Source of the DNA: Thioclava nitratireducens
GTDB lineage: Bacteria > Pseudomonadota > Alphaproteobacteria > Rhodobacterales > Rhodobacteraceae
NCBI RefSeq assembly: GCF_001940525.2
Contig: NZ_CP019437.1
Span: 3,769,501 to 3,833,500, forward strand
Length of the DNA stretch: 64,000 nt
Reading direction: 5' to 3'
A program made the position numbers and the translations under genes. Positions 45,551-54,840 of the stretch are shown one piece after another. Position 1 is the first letter of the stretch, and each line of letters begins with the position of its first letter. The notes beneath the pieces were generated by a model. It did no database searches. It was not told the origin of the DNA and worked only from the letters and a program-made list of their open reading frames with translations.

Positions 45551-47857
45551 TCAGCTCTTGCGCGTGCGTTTCACCTTGCGCGCGACAGCCTTCTTCTTGG
45601 CAGCGTCGCGGGCCGGTTTGCGCGGTCCCTTGCCGGGCCCTTTGCGCGGCGGGCGGGTGCCGGGACGACGTCCTTTGCGGCGCTTGCCGTCGCCCGAGGG
45701 CATCCCCTGCCCTTCGACTTCCAGCAGCTCCAGCATCAGCCCGCCGGTGATCGGCACGGCCTCCGACAGCCGCACCCGGACGCGCTGCCCAATCGTGATA
45801 ACCATGCCGGTATCGGAGCCCACCAGCTCCTGCGCCTCGCGATCGAAATGGAAGAACTCGCGCCCGATCTCGCGGATCGGGATCAGCCCGTCCGCGCCAG
45901 TCTCGTCGAGCTTTACGAAAGCGCCGAATTTCTGCACGCCCGAAATGCGGCCGGTGAACTCGCTGCCCACGCGGTCCGACAGGTAAGCGGCCAGATAGCG
46001 GTCGGTCGTGTCGCGTTCGGCCACCATCGAACGGCGCTCGGTATCGGAAATCTGCTTTGCCGTGTCCTCGAGGTTCTCGATATCCCACGCGCTCAGCCCG
46101 TCCTTGCCCCAGCCATGGCCGAGGATCAGCGCGCGGTGCACGATCAGGTCGGAATAGCGCCGGATCGGCGAGGTGAAATGCGCGTAGGACCGCAGCGCGA
46201 GGCCGAAATGGCCATAATTCGTCGGCGCGTAATAGGCCTGTGTCATCGAGCGCAACGTCGAAATGTTGATCAACTCGTCGAACTCGGAGCCCTCGGACTG
46301 GCTCAGCAGATTGTTCAGATGCGCGGTCTGCAGCACCTGCCCCTTCGCCAGCGTGAAGCCCGACGCCTGCGCCACTTCGCGCAGGCTCTCGATCTTCTCG
46401 AGGCTGGGTTCTTCGTGAACCCGGTAGAGCAGCGGACGGCGCAGCTTTTCCAGTTCCTCGGCGGCGGCCACGTTGGCCAGCACCATGAACTCCTCGATCA
46501 GCTTATGCGCATCGAGCCGTTCCTTGAACCGGATCGAGGCGACATGGCCATCGTCTCCGATCACGATCTGCCGCTCGGGCAGGTCCAGTTCCAGCGGCTG
46601 ACGGATCGCACGAGCATGCTTGAGCGCCTCGTAAGCCTCGTAGATCGGGTCGATGATCTCCTCGACCATATCCTCGGTCTTCTCGTCCGGGTTGCCGTCG
46701 CGCGCGGATTGCACCTGCCCGTATTCGAGCGAGCCGACCGAACGGATCATCCCGCGCGTGAAGCGATGCGAGACCTTCCGCCCCTGCGCGTCGATCTTCA
46801 TCCGTACCGCCAGCACCGCGCGGTCCACGTTCTCGTGCAGCGAGCACAGATCGCCTGACAGACGATCCGGCAGCATCGGCACGACGCGGTCGGGGAAATA
46901 GGTGGAGTTGCCGCGCTTGCGCGCCTCGCGGTCCAGCTCGGAGCCCGGCGTCACGTAATGCGCCACATCGGCGATCGCCACCCAGATCAGGAAGCCGCCC
47001 TCGTTCTTCGGATCGTCATCGCGGATCACCAGTACGGCGTCGTCGCGGTCGCGGGCATCCGCCGGGTCGATCGTGACGAAAGACAGCTTGCGCAGGTCTT
47101 CGCGCTCGCCCAGAGGCGCAGGCTCGGCGGCATCGGCCTCGGCCACGACCGCATCGGGAAAATCGTCGGGGATGCCATGCTGATGGATCGCGATGAGGGA
47201 GACCGCCTTCGGCGCGGACGGATCGCCCAGCACCTCGATCACGCGCGCCTTGGGCAGGCCCATGCGGCCGCGCGGCCCGGTCTGTTCGGCCTCGACCAGC
47301 TCGCCATCCTTGGCGCCCTGCGTGACCGCCGCCGGCACCTGCCATTCGTTGCCGACCCCCTTGTCGATCGGCATGATCCGCCCGCCCTCGGCATTCTTGC
47401 GGAAGATGCCGACGATGCGATGCGAGGCCTGGCCGATCTTGCGGATCAGCCGCGCCTCGTAGCCGTAATCCTCATCCTCGACCGGGGTCAGGCGACCGAG
47501 GATACGGTCGCCCTCGGCCAGCGTAGGATCGCCGTCCTTCGGAACGAAGAGAACCAAGGGCGCAGGCCCCTCGCCACTCCATTCCGCAGGTTCGGCCCAT
47601 TGATCGCCTTGGCTATCCTCGCGCATTACCCGCAGTACCGACACCGGCGGCAGCACATTGGGGTCGCGGAAGTTGCGGCGGCGCTTCTCGATCAGGCCTT
47701 CGTCGGCCATGTCCTTGAGAATGCGCTTCAGCTCGATCTTCGCCTGCCCCTTCACACCGAAAGCCCGCGCGATGTCGCGCTTGGCCCCTTGGTCGGGGTT
47801 GTCGTTCAGCCAGTCGAGTATCTGCTGGCGCGAGGGGATGGGGGCGGGTTTGCTCAT
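45551..47857 (-). CDS. rnr: Ribonuclease R
   Basis: The 768-residue exoribonuclease has an N-terminal winged-helix region (ILDWLNDNPDQGAKRDIARA), cold-shock-like domains, the RNB catalytic core with FVTIDPADARDRDDAVLVIR near residue 272 (catalytic Asp residues), YAHFTSPIRRYSDLIVHRAL near 570, an S1 domain (GRISGVQKFGAFVKLDETGA near 640), and a Lys/Arg-rich tail. It degrades structured RNA 3' to 5'. ATG 47857 is preferred over 47872, which has no ribosome site. The gene appears to be transcribed alone. Confidence 0.95.
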   Translation of the reverse strand: MSKPAPIPSRQQILDWLNDNPDQGAKRDIARAFGVKGQAKIELKRILKDMADEGLIEKRRRNFRDPNVLPPVSVLRVMREDSQGDQWAEPAEWSGEGPAPLVLFVPKDGDPTLAEGDRILGRLTPVEDEDYGYEARLIRKIGQASHRIVGIFRKNAEGGRIMPIDKGVGNEWQVPAAVTQGAKDGELVEAEQTGPRGRMGLPKARVIEVLGDPSAPKAVSLIAIHQHGIPDDFPDAVVAEADAAEPAPLGEREDLRKLSFVTIDPADARDRDDAVLVIRDDDPKNEGGFLIWVAIADVAHYVTPGSELDREARKRGNSTYFPDRVVPMLPDRLSGDLCSLHENVDRAVLAVRMKIDAQGRKVSHRFTRGMIRSVGSLEYGQVQSARDGNPDEKTEDMVEEIIDPIYEAYEALKHARAIRQPLELDLPERQIVIGDDGHVASIRFKERLDAHKLIEEFMVLANVAAAEELEKLRRPLLYRVHEEPSLEKIESLREVAQASGFTLAKGQVLQTAHLNNLLSQSEGSEFDELINISTLRSMTQAYYAPTNYGHFGLALRSYAHFTSPIRRYSDLIVHRALILGHGWGKDGLSAWDIENLEDTAKQISDTERRSMVAERDTTDRYLAAYLSDRVGSEFTGRISGVQKFGAFVKLDETGADGLIPIREIGREFFHFDREAQELVGSDTGMVITIGQRVRVRLSEAVPITGGLMLELLEVEGQGMPSGDGKRRKGRRPGTRPPRKGPGKGPRKPARDAAKKKAVARKVKRTRKS

Positions 47858-47965
47858 GGGTTTGCCTAACATGGGGCGTGAGGGGCGTCACTCAAAGAGT
47901 GGAACGCTATTCGTGGGTGTCGAGGGGCGCGGCCCCCGCGCGCAGGCGCGCATGGCTTAGGCGGA

Positions 47966-48020
47966 GGGGGCTCTGCCCCCGCGCTGACGCGCCCTCCGGG
48001 ATATTTTCGCCAAGAGGAAG
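47966..48020 (+). repeat. Mini-hairpin plus GGGATATTT-type intergenic repeat, copy 4
   Basis: GGGGGC-TCT-GCCCCC (47966-47980) is followed by GCGCCCTCCGGGATATTTTC and GCCAAGAGGAAG. This parallels the arrangement at 36235-36300. It lies in the gap between the GNAT gene 3' end and the rnr start. Confidence 0.6.
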
Positions 48021-48021
48021 C

Positions 48022-48438
48022 TCAGAGCGGCTTTTCCATATCGCGATGCGGGATGCCCGCGTCGTCGTAATCCTCGCCATAAGGCACGAAGCCGAGCTTT
48101 TCATAGAACGGGATCGCGTAGCTCTGGGCCGAGAGATAGGCGCGGGTGCAGCCCATCTCCGCGAACCGTTCGCAGGCCTCGCGCACCAACGCCGCGCCAA
48201 GCCCGGTGCCGCGCGCGGATTTCGCCACGCAGATACGGCCGATCTTGCCGGTCTCACCCTTACGGATCAGCCGCGCGGTGCCGAGCGGCGTGCCTGCCTC
48301 GCTGGCCAGCAGATGGATCGCCTGATCGTCGAGATCGTCCCATTCCTCGGGCTCCGGGATGCCCTGTTCTTCGATGAACACGGCCCGGCGCAGCGCGTGG
48401 CAGGGGGTATAATCGGTGACCGGCTCGATCTTGATCAT
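48022..48438 (-). CDS. GNAT family N-acetyltransferase
   Basis: The 138-residue protein has the acetyl-CoA motif [20 protein letters not shown] near residue 70 and ends [20 protein letters not shown]. It resembles ElaA/PA4026-type GNATs of unknown substrate. It overlaps the dapE stop by 4 bases (ATGA) and is probably translated with it. I have no evidence for a role in lysine biosynthesis. Confidence 0.88.
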   Translation of the reverse strand: MIKIEPVTDYTPCHALRRAVFIEEQGIPEPEEWDDLDDQAIHLLASEAGTPLGTARLIRKGETGKIGRICVAKSARGTGLGAALVREACERFAEMGCTRAYLSAQSYAIPFYEKLGFVPYGEDYDDAGIPHRDMEKPL

Positions 48439-49577
48439 GCGAAATAGTCTTTCAATATGCGCGCATAGATGCGCTGGAGCGTGACGATCTGATCAACCGG
48501 GACACGCTCGTCCACTTGATGCATCGTCGCACCTACGAGGCCGAATTCCACGACAGGGCAGAGATCCTTCACGAAGCGCGCATCCGAGGTGCCGCCCGAG
48601 GTGGACAGCTCCGGCGCGCGGCCCGTTTCCGCCTCGACCGATTTCGCGACGAGATCGACGAAAGGTCCGGGCGGCGTGACGAAGCTTTCGCCCGAGATGT
48701 CAGGGTTGAGCGCGATGCGGATGCCGGTCTCGGCGGCGATCTCGGAGGCTATGGCCTCGGCCCAGGCGATCAGCCCCTCGCCGGTATGGGCGTCGTTGAA
48801 ACGGATATTCACGGTCGCGCGCGCCTTGGCCGGGATCACGTTATTGGCCGGGTTGCCGCAATCGATCGTGGTGATCTGCAGGCTCGAGGGCTGGAAATGA
48901 TCGGTCCCGTTATCGAGCGGCTCTGCGGTCATCCGGCCCAGCAGATCGACCAGCGCATGCAGCGGGTTCTTCGCGCGATGCGGATAGGCGGCATGGCCCT
49001 GCACGCCCTCGGCCTCGATATAGAAGCTGAGCGAGCCACGCCGCCCGATCTTCATCATCTCGCCCATCTCGTTCGGGCAGGTCGGCTCGCCCACGAGGCA
49101 GACCGACATCGCCTCGCCCTCGGCCTTCATCCAATCCAGAAGCGCCCGCGTGCCGTCGCGGCCCGGCCCTTCTTCGTCGCCGGTGATGGCGAGGATCACC
49201 GCGCCTTCGGGCGGCGTCTCGGTCACGAAATCGACCGCTGCCGCGGCGAAGGCCGCAACGGCGGTCTTCATGTCGGTCGCTCCGCGCCCCCACATCACGC
49301 CGTCGACGATCTCGGCGCCGAAGGGATCGTGCGTCCAGGCAGCCGCATCGCCCACCGGCACGACATCCGTGTGCCCGTTGAAGCCGAAGCTCTTCGCCGC
49401 CCCCTTCGCGCCCCAGCGCGCGTAGAGGTTCGGCGTGCCGTTGCGATCAACGCGCGTGCAGGAAAAGCCCGCCCCGCTCAGCAGATCTTCGAGCAAGACG
49501 AGCGCGCCGCCCTCCTCCGGGGTCACAGAGGGGCAGCGGATCAGATCGGCGCTCAGGCGGATGGGGTCGGTCGTCAT
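48435..49577 (-). CDS. dapE: Succinyl-diaminopimelate desuccinylase
   Basis: The 380-residue M20 metallopeptidase-like enzyme has the metal-binding motifs [14 protein letters not shown] (His and Asp), [16 protein letters not shown], and [13 protein letters not shown] with the catalytic Glu. The C-terminal [20 protein letters not shown] matches DapE. It hydrolyses N-succinyl-L,L-diaminopimelate in lysine and peptidoglycan synthesis. AAGGAG is correctly spaced for ATG 49577, so the GTG at 49583 is rejected. The GNAT gene follows in the operon. Confidence 0.95.
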   Translation of the reverse strand: MTTDPIRLSADLIRCPSVTPEEGGALVLLEDLLSGAGFSCTRVDRNGTPNLYARWGAKGAAKSFGFNGHTDVVPVGDAAAWTHDPFGAEIVDGVMWGRGATDMKTAVAAFAAAAVDFVTETPPEGAVILAITGDEEGPGRDGTRALLDWMKAEGEAMSVCLVGEPTCPNEMGEMMKIGRRGSLSFYIEAEGVQGHAAYPHRAKNPLHALVDLLGRMTAEPLDNGTDHFQPSSLQITTIDCGNPANNVIPAKARATVNIRFNDAHTGEGLIAWAEAIASEIAAETGIRIALNPDISGESFVTPPGPFVDLVAKSVEAETGRAPELSTSGGTSDARFVKDLCPVVEFGLVGATMHQVDERVPVDQIVTLQRIYARILKDYFA

Positions 49578-49873
49578 GGGCACTCCTTTTCAGCGCTACA
49601 GGCTTAGAGTGCCGAAGCCCTAGGGGCAATGGCTGTTGCAGGCCCGCCACCGGGAGCATGTGACGCAGAGACAAGCACTACCCAAGGGCGTGTTGCGGTG
49701 CCATGATATGTCAAAAGCAAAAGCCCGGAATCGGGCGTATCGAGCAGGGCAAAGCCCGGATTCAGACGCAGCAGACCCACGCGCGGCCCTCTCGGGCGGC
49801 GTACGTTTTCCGTGTCGGCTTCCCCGGGCGCGGAGACAGGCATGGGATCAAGGCAGCATTCGGAGCGTCGCAG
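49578..49873. other. Gap between dapE and the Hint-domain gene
   Basis: The 296-base region contains a truncated small repeat (CCGCCACCGGGAGC near 49653) and a minus-strand terminator-like hairpin (49711-49736). The plus-strand frame of the Hint gene stays open from 49703, but the first codons (ATA, TGT, CAA, AAG) do not fit the genome, so I treat most of it as non-coding. Confidence 0.45.
49711..49736 (-). terminator. Minus-strand terminator-like hairpin with no assigned gene
   Basis: Read on the minus strand, GCCCG-ATTC-CGGGC is followed by TTTTGCTTTTGA. There is no recognised minus-strand gene ending just upstream. A short frame ends at 49762, and a small RNA or antisense transcript to the Hint gene is possible. 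Confidence 0.4.
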
Positions 49874-50974
49874 ATGAGGGCGCAACAGGGCTGGATCGGT
49901 GCGCAGATCGCACATCGCGGCGCGGTCATGTTCGAAGAGCGCAGACTGCCGGAGTTGCTCGCACGGGGCAGCCTGATGCTCGAATTCACACTGATGCGCG
50001 GTGAGCAATCGCCCCTGCCGCTGATCCATCTGCATCAGCGCGAAGGCTGGCGGAATTTCCTCTCGCTCAATCTCGATGTCGACGGGCGGATCGTGCTGGC
50101 GCAGCGGCGCGGCTCGGCGGTCCATGCGATCTCCATCGACGCCACGCAGGAGCGGCTGACCGGCGGGCGGATGCGGCTCATTTGGCGCTGGGACGGGCCG
50201 GGACGCGAGAGCCTGCTGACGCTGGAGGCGCTCGACCAGCGCACGATCCGGCAGCAGGCGGGCATGGCGCCACTGCCGCTGACCCGTGACGAGGCCGCGG
50301 CCCTGATCGATCCGGCGGGGCCCGCGCGGATCGGGCCGCGCGTCGATTGGCTGGCGCTTGGGGATCATCTGCAACCGATGGGACCGGCGGGCTGCTTCGC
50401 CCCCGCGACCCCAATCCAGACTCCGGAGGGCGTGGTGCCTGCCGCACGTCTGCGCGCGGGCGATCTGGTCGAGACCCTCGATGCCGGGCCGCAGCCGGTG
50501 CTCTGGTCGGGCCGGGTCAGCCTGCCTGCGATCGGGCACCTGCGTCCGGTGAAACTCTGTGCGCCAGTCTTCTCGGCGCGTCAGGACCTCTGGGTCATGC
50601 CCCAACACCGCGTGGCGCTGAGCGGTCCGTCGGTAGATTTCATCTTCGGCGAGGACGAGGTGCTGATCGAGGCGCGGTCGCTGGCCGATGGCTGCGCCGC
50701 GCTGCAACCCGATTGCCCCGGCGTGCTGGAGTGGCACGGGCTGTTGCTGGGCGGTCATCACCTGCTGATGGCGGATGGCTGCAAGCTGGAGAGCCTGCAT
50801 ATCGGGCGGCTCGCCCGGCAACCGCTTCTGGCGGCGACCACGGCCTTTGCGGGGCTAGTCCGCGAAGGCGGGCTACCGCTCCATCGCAAGCCGGTGCGCA
50901 AGATCGTCTCGGGCAATGAGGCGAAGACGCTGGCCTCCGCCCGCCGTCAGGGGCTGCGCCCCTTCGTGGCTTAA
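49874..50974 (+). CDS. Hint (Hedgehog/intein) domain protein with N-terminal beta-sandwich
   Basis: With the start at 49874 (GGAG 8 bases upstream) the protein is 366 residues. The first ~170 residues look like a lectin/LamG-type beta domain (ERRLPELLARGSLMLEFTLM; EGWRNFLSLNLDVDGRIVLA). A Hint domain begins at GCFAPATPIQTPEGVVPAAR with the nucleophilic Cys, followed by LRAGDLVETLDAGPQPVLWS and the conserved WVMPQHRVALSG and GHHLLMADG. Hint domains self-cleave or form esters, but these rhodobacterial stand-alone types have no known target. A longer frame from 49703 is possible. It is convergent with a TauE/SafE gene, the stop codons overlapping (TTAA). Confidence 0.82.
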   Translation: MRAQQGWIGAQIAHRGAVMFEERRLPELLARGSLMLEFTLMRGEQSPLPLIHLHQREGWRNFLSLNLDVDGRIVLAQRRGSAVHAISIDATQERLTGGRMRLIWRWDGPGRESLLTLEALDQRTIRQQAGMAPLPLTRDEAAALIDPAGPARIGPRVDWLALGDHLQPMGPAGCFAPATPIQTPEGVVPAARLRAGDLVETLDAGPQPVLWSGRVSLPAIGHLRPVKLCAPVFSARQDLWVMPQHRVALSGPSVDFIFGEDEVLIEARSLADGCAALQPDCPGVLEWHGLLLGGHHLLMADGCKLESLHIGRLARQPLLAATTAFAGLVREGGLPLHRKPVRKIVSGNEAKTLASARRQGLRPFVA

Positions 50975-51729
50975 CCCATCAGCGCGCGGCGCAGCAGGTT
51001 CAGTCCGGCCACGCCCAACAAGATCAGCGTCCACCACCGGAACCGCACCGGATCGAGCTGGTCCTGCGCCTTGAAGCCCAGTTTCATCCCCGCCAGCGCG
51101 GGCAGGATCATCAACAGCGACAGCGGTATGGTCTGCGCGTTCAGCACGCCCGAGACCAGATGCGAGCCGGTCAGGATAATCGCCCCGGTCAGGAAGACGA
51201 CGCCGAGGATGCGCACCGCTTCCTGTTTCGGCGCGTCGATCGAGATCAGGTAGATGATCAACGGCGGCCCCCAGATGCCGGAAATCCCACCATAGAGTCC
51301 CGCGATCACGCCCAAGCCCGTCTCGGTCACCGCGCGATGGCGCGTGGGCATCGGAATTTGCCGTCCCGAGATCTGCCAGATCGAGAAGCCGAGGATCGGC
51401 GCCCCCAGAAGCGCGTACATCACCGGCTGCGGGATTACATCGACGAGGGTCGCGCTGATCGGAATGAAAACGATGATCATCGCGATGAACAGTCGGTAAT
51501 TCTTGATCGAGCCCACCGCCGCGCCGACCCCCTGACGGAAAGCCTGCATCACGTTGGTCACCAGCGTCGGCAGGATCAGAAGCGCCAGCGCCTGATGCGG
51601 AGGCAGGAACGACGCGAAGCTCGACAGCATGATCATCGGCATCGCGAAGCCGACCGCGCCTTTCACGAAACCCGCGAAAAGCGTGACGCCAAGCGCCGCG
51701 AATATCTGCCAAACTTCCATCCCGAACAT
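50971..51729 (-). CDS. TauE/SafE family membrane transporter (short form)
   Basis: The 252-residue protein has about eight helices and the TauE/SafE repeats (LFAGFVKGAVGFAMPMIMLS near residue 17; VIAGLYGGISGIWGPPLIIY near 143). It differs from the longer homologue at 7445 in lacking the GxGGGF motifs and the basic loop, and it has no TIGR02186 partner. A sulfur compound or organic anion is the likely substrate, but none can be assigned. GGGGAG precedes the ATG. Confidence 0.88.
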   Translation of the reverse strand: MFGMEVWQIFAALGVTLFAGFVKGAVGFAMPMIMLSSFASFLPPHQALALLILPTLVTNVMQAFRQGVGAAVGSIKNYRLFIAMIIVFIPISATLVDVIPQPVMYALLGAPILGFSIWQISGRQIPMPTRHRAVTETGLGVIAGLYGGISGIWGPPLIIYLISIDAPKQEAVRILGVVFLTGAIILTGSHLVSGVLNAQTIPLSLLMILPALAGMKLGFKAQDQLDPVRFRWWTLILLGVAGLNLLRRALMG

Positions 51730-51889
51730 GCGCGCTCCCCTTCGTGTCCCGCATCGCTTCTATCGGGTTACGCGGTGGGATACAGCCGGGAAGCGACGTG
51801 AAATCAGGCGGATACCCGACCGCGCCGACAACCTCCGCGACATTATCCGTCGCAATTGTATCCGCTGGCGAATTTTTATTGCGCTGCGG

Positions 51890-51899
51890 TTGCGAAGTA
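51890..51899 (+). promoter_or_regulatory. Possible ScfR/RamB-type site upstream of mcd
   Basis: TTGCGAAGTA lies 39-48 bases before the mcd start and resembles TTGCAAAGTT upstream of ccr (8 of 10 positions). This is low-information evidence on its own. Confidence 0.25.
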
Positions 51900-51937
51900 T
51901 CTACACAGGCTGCAACTGCAGAATAAGGAGCCGACTC

Positions 51938-53601
51938 ATGGCACATGACGGGGCCGATATGCCGACGACGATCATTCTGGATGACCTCCTGAGCCTTGCG
52001 GAAGCGAGCCTGCCCGAGCTGGAGACGCTGGTCTCCGACGCGACCGCAAGCCTGCGCAACGCGACGGAGAGAGACGGTCGCATTTCCGGCGCCGCGCTCG
52101 AAGCGAACCAGTATCGCGCCCACGGCCTTGCATGGCTGACGACCTATCAGCAGGCGCTCAAACAGCTGCACGGCTGGGCGGCGCGCCTGACCGAGGACGG
52201 CAAGCTGGGCGAAATGGAGCAACTGATCCTGCAGATCGGTTTCGGCGAATATCTCGCGCAGATCGCGGGCGGCATCCAGATGAACCAGGGCGAGATGGTG
52301 CGCCTGACCGATATGGGCGTCAGCTGGACTCCCTCGGACGCGGCCGCGAAGTTGATCGCCGCGGGCAATTCCAACGCCGCCCGAATGCGCCTAGTGGAAC
52401 TGATGCGCGACGTTCAGGGGCGCTCGATCTTCGGGCAGTCTGGTCTCGATGAAGATCTCGAGATGATCCGCGAGCAGTTCTACCGCTACGCCGAAGATCG
52501 CGTGAAGCCGAACGCGCATGAATGGCACCTCAAGGACGAGCTGATCCCGATGGAAATCATCGAGGAACTCGCCGAACTGGGCGTCTTCGGCCTGACCATC
52601 CCGAGGAATATGGCGGGTTGGGCCTGTCGAAAGCCTCGATGGTCGTCGTGACCGAGGAGCTTTCGCGCGGCTATATCGGTGTCGGCTCGCTCGGCACGCG
52701 TTCCGAGATCGCGGCAGAGCTGATCATCTGCGGCGGCACCGAGGAGCAGAAGCAGAAATGGCTTCCGGGCCTGTCCTCTGGCGAGATCCTGTCCACCGCC
52801 GTTTTCACCGAACCCAATACCGGCTCGGATCTGGGCTCGTTGCGCACCCGTGCGGTCAAGGATGGCGATGACTGGCTGATTACCGGCAACAAGACCTGGA
52901 TCACCCATGCGCAGCGCACCCATGTGATGACGCTGCTCGCGCGCACCGACCCGGCTACCGACAATTACAAAGGCCTGTCGATGTTCCTGGCCGAGAAGAC
53001 GCCGGGCACCGACGACAACCCCTTCCCTACCGAGGGAATGACCGGCGGCGAGATCGAAGTGCTCGGCTATCGCGGGATGAAGGAATACGAGCTCGGTTTC
53101 GACAATTTCCGCGTGAAGGGCAAGAACCTTCTGGGCGGCGAAGAGGGCAAAGGCTTCAAGCAGCTCATGGAGACCTTCGAATCCGCCCGCATCCAGACCG
53201 CCGCCCGCGCCGTGGGCGTGGCGCAATCGGCGCTGGAGATCGGGATGCAATACGCGATCGACCGCAAGCAATTCGGCAAGTCGCTGATCGAATTCCCGCG
53301 CGTATCCTCGAAACTCGCGATGATGGCGGTGGAGACGATGATCGCCCGCCAGCTGACCTATTTCTCGGCCTGGGAAAAAGATCACGGCCATCGCTGCGAT
53401 CTGGAAGCTGGCATGGCGAAACTGCTGGGTGCCCGAGTTGCTTGGGCGGCCGCGGATAACGCGCTGCAGATCCATGGCGGCAACGGCTTCGCGCTGGAAT
53501 ACCAGATCAGCCGTATCCTCTGCGATGCGCGCATCCTGAACATCTTCGAGGGGGCCGCCGAGATTCAGGCGCAGGTGATTGCGCGCAGGCTTTTGGGGTG
53601 A
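51938..53601 (+). pseudogene. mcd: (2S)-methylsuccinyl-CoA dehydrogenase, interrupted by a -1 frameshift
   Basis: The gene starts at ATG 51938 with AAGGAG upstream. The first frame gives 220 good residues, including the Mcd-specific N-terminal extension (ELETLVSDATASLRNATERD; LTTYQQALKQLHGWAARLTE; ILQIGFGEYLAQIAGGIQMN), then runs into 17 unrelated residues and stops at 52651. The other frame continues with the acyl-CoA dehydrogenase core ([60 protein letters not shown]; catalytic Glu in IFEGAAEIQ). One missing C in the CCC at 52600-52602 explains everything: restoring CCCC gives [14 protein letters not shown] and a 554-residue protein, the normal Mcd length. The enzyme oxidises methylsuccinyl-CoA to mesaconyl-CoA and passes electrons to ETF. 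Sequencing error or a real mutation cannot be distinguished here. Confidence 0.9.
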
Positions 53602-53612
53602 GTGCCGTCTCG

Positions 53613-53635
53613 GAGAGGCTCCAGTTGAGCCTCTC
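53613..53635 (+). terminator. Hairpin directly after mcd
   Basis: GAGAGGCTC-CAGTT-GAGCCTCTC is a perfect 9-bp stem 12 bases after the stop codon, extendable by GTGCC/GGCAC. No T tract follows, so it may be a 3' stabiliser rather than a terminator. Confidence 0.5.
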
Positions 53636-53683
53636 AGGCACGAACGCGCCGCGCGTCGCGGCGCCGGGGGCACACTGAAAAAC

Positions 53684-53718
53684 ACGGGGCGATGCGGGCG
53701 ATCCTCGCATCGCCCCGT
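53684..53718 (+). terminator. Terminator between mcd and the reductase gene
   Basis: ACGGGGCGATGCG / CGCATCGCCCCGT forms a perfect 13-bp stem with a 9-base loop, followed by TCTCGTTT. Confidence 0.8.
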
Positions 53719-53784
53719 TCTCGTTTGACTCCCGCCCGCCGCCCTCGCAAGCTGAACGAAAGAGTTCAAAGCAGGGAGGCGCGA

Positions 53785-54783
53785 ATGGCCCGCACAATTC
53801 TGGTCACCGGCATCACCGGTTTCATCGCCAAACGCATCGCCTATGACCTGCTCGCGCAGGGCGAAAAGGTGCGCGGCACGCTGCGCAAGGCCAGCCGGGG
53901 CGAAGAGGTGAAAGCGGCGCTGCGCGACCTCGGCCCCGAGGCGCTGGAGCGGCTGAGCTTCGTCGAGGCCGATCTGACGGCGGATGAGGGATGGGACGCG
54001 GCGATGACCGGGGTCGATGCCGTGATCCACACCGCCTCCCCTTTCCCGCTCAGCAAGCCCAAGAACGAGGCCGAGGTGATCCAGCCCGCGGTCGAGGGCA
54101 CCAAGCGGGTGCTGAGCGCAGCGCAGGCCGCCGGCGTGACCCGCGTGATCCAGACCTCCTCGATGGAGGCGGTGATGCATGGCGTGACCTCCGACCCGAT
54201 TACGGAAGCCGACTGGTCGAACCCGCGCGCGCCGACCTGCAGCGCCTATACGCGCTCGAAGATATTCGCCGAGGAAGCGGCGTGGGAATTCATCGAGGAT
54301 CACCACGAGATGCAGCTGACGGTGATCAATCCGGGCCTCGTTTGCGGCACGCCGATGGATCGCCATACCGGCTCGTCGGTCGCGGTGATCGAGCGGCTGA
54401 TGGCGGGCAAGGACCCGATGGCGCCGGAGTTCGACATTCCGGTGGTCGATGTGGCCGATGTCGCCGCCTGCCATGTCGCGGCGCTCGACCGGTCCGAGAG
54501 CATCGGTCGCCGCTACATCTGTGCGGCAAGCTTCATGTCCTTCCTAGAGATGGCGAAGGTACTGAAGGCCGAATTCCCCGACCGCAAGATCCCGACCCGG
54601 AAGGCGCCGAACTGGATCGTCTCGATCCTCGCGCTGTTCGACGAACAGATCGCGCTGATCAAGCCGATGCTCGGGATGACGATGCGGCTCAGCAACGAGG
54701 CCGCGACGCGCGATCTGGGCGTGGAATTCGTGCCCGCCGCCGAGGCCGTGCGCCGCACCGGACATTTCATCGCGCAGAAATAG
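53785..54783 (+). CDS. NAD(P)-dependent epimerase/dehydratase-type reductase (extended SDR)
   Basis: The 332-residue protein has the Rossmann motif ILVTGITGFIAKRIAYDLL, a VIHTASPFPLSKPKNE segment, and the catalytic Tyr-Lys in SAYTRSKIFAEEAAWEF near residue 157. The pattern resembles dihydroflavonol-4-reductase/aldehyde-reductase SDRs, which reduce carbonyl compounds with NADPH. The natural substrate is unknown. ATG 53785 has AGGGAGG upstream; the frame is open to 53692. The GNAT gene follows after 57 bases on the same strand. Confidence 0.87.
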   Translation: MARTILVTGITGFIAKRIAYDLLAQGEKVRGTLRKASRGEEVKAALRDLGPEALERLSFVEADLTADEGWDAAMTGVDAVIHTASPFPLSKPKNEAEVIQPAVEGTKRVLSAAQAAGVTRVIQTSSMEAVMHGVTSDPITEADWSNPRAPTCSAYTRSKIFAEEAAWEFIEDHHEMQLTVINPGLVCGTPMDRHTGSSVAVIERLMAGKDPMAPEFDIPVVDVADVAACHVAALDRSESIGRRYICAASFMSFLEMAKVLKAEFPDRKIPTRKAPNWIVSILALFDEQIALIKPMLGMTMRLSNEAATRDLGVEFVPAAEAVRRTGHFIAQK

Positions 54784-54840
54784 CGTTGCGCTCGCCCGGT
54801 TTCGCGGCCAAATCTGGCGCGACGAACTGGAGGGGCACAG

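Noticed and set aside
49703..49873. Upstream extension of the Hint gene frame
   Set aside because: The first codons are atypical for this genome, the segment has no recognisable domain, and a minus-strand hairpin lies in it. The ATG at 49874 has a better ribosome site.
49604..50821. Minus-strand frame of 405 codons opposite the Hint gene
   Set aside because: The plus strand carries the recognisable Hint motifs. The minus-strand product is Gln/Arg/His-rich without any family features.
52595..52651. Programmed ribosomal frameshifting in mcd
   Set aside because: The site CCC-GAG-GAA is not a slippery heptamer, no downstream stimulator is obvious, and Mcd is not known to be recoded. A mutation or sequencing error is simpler.
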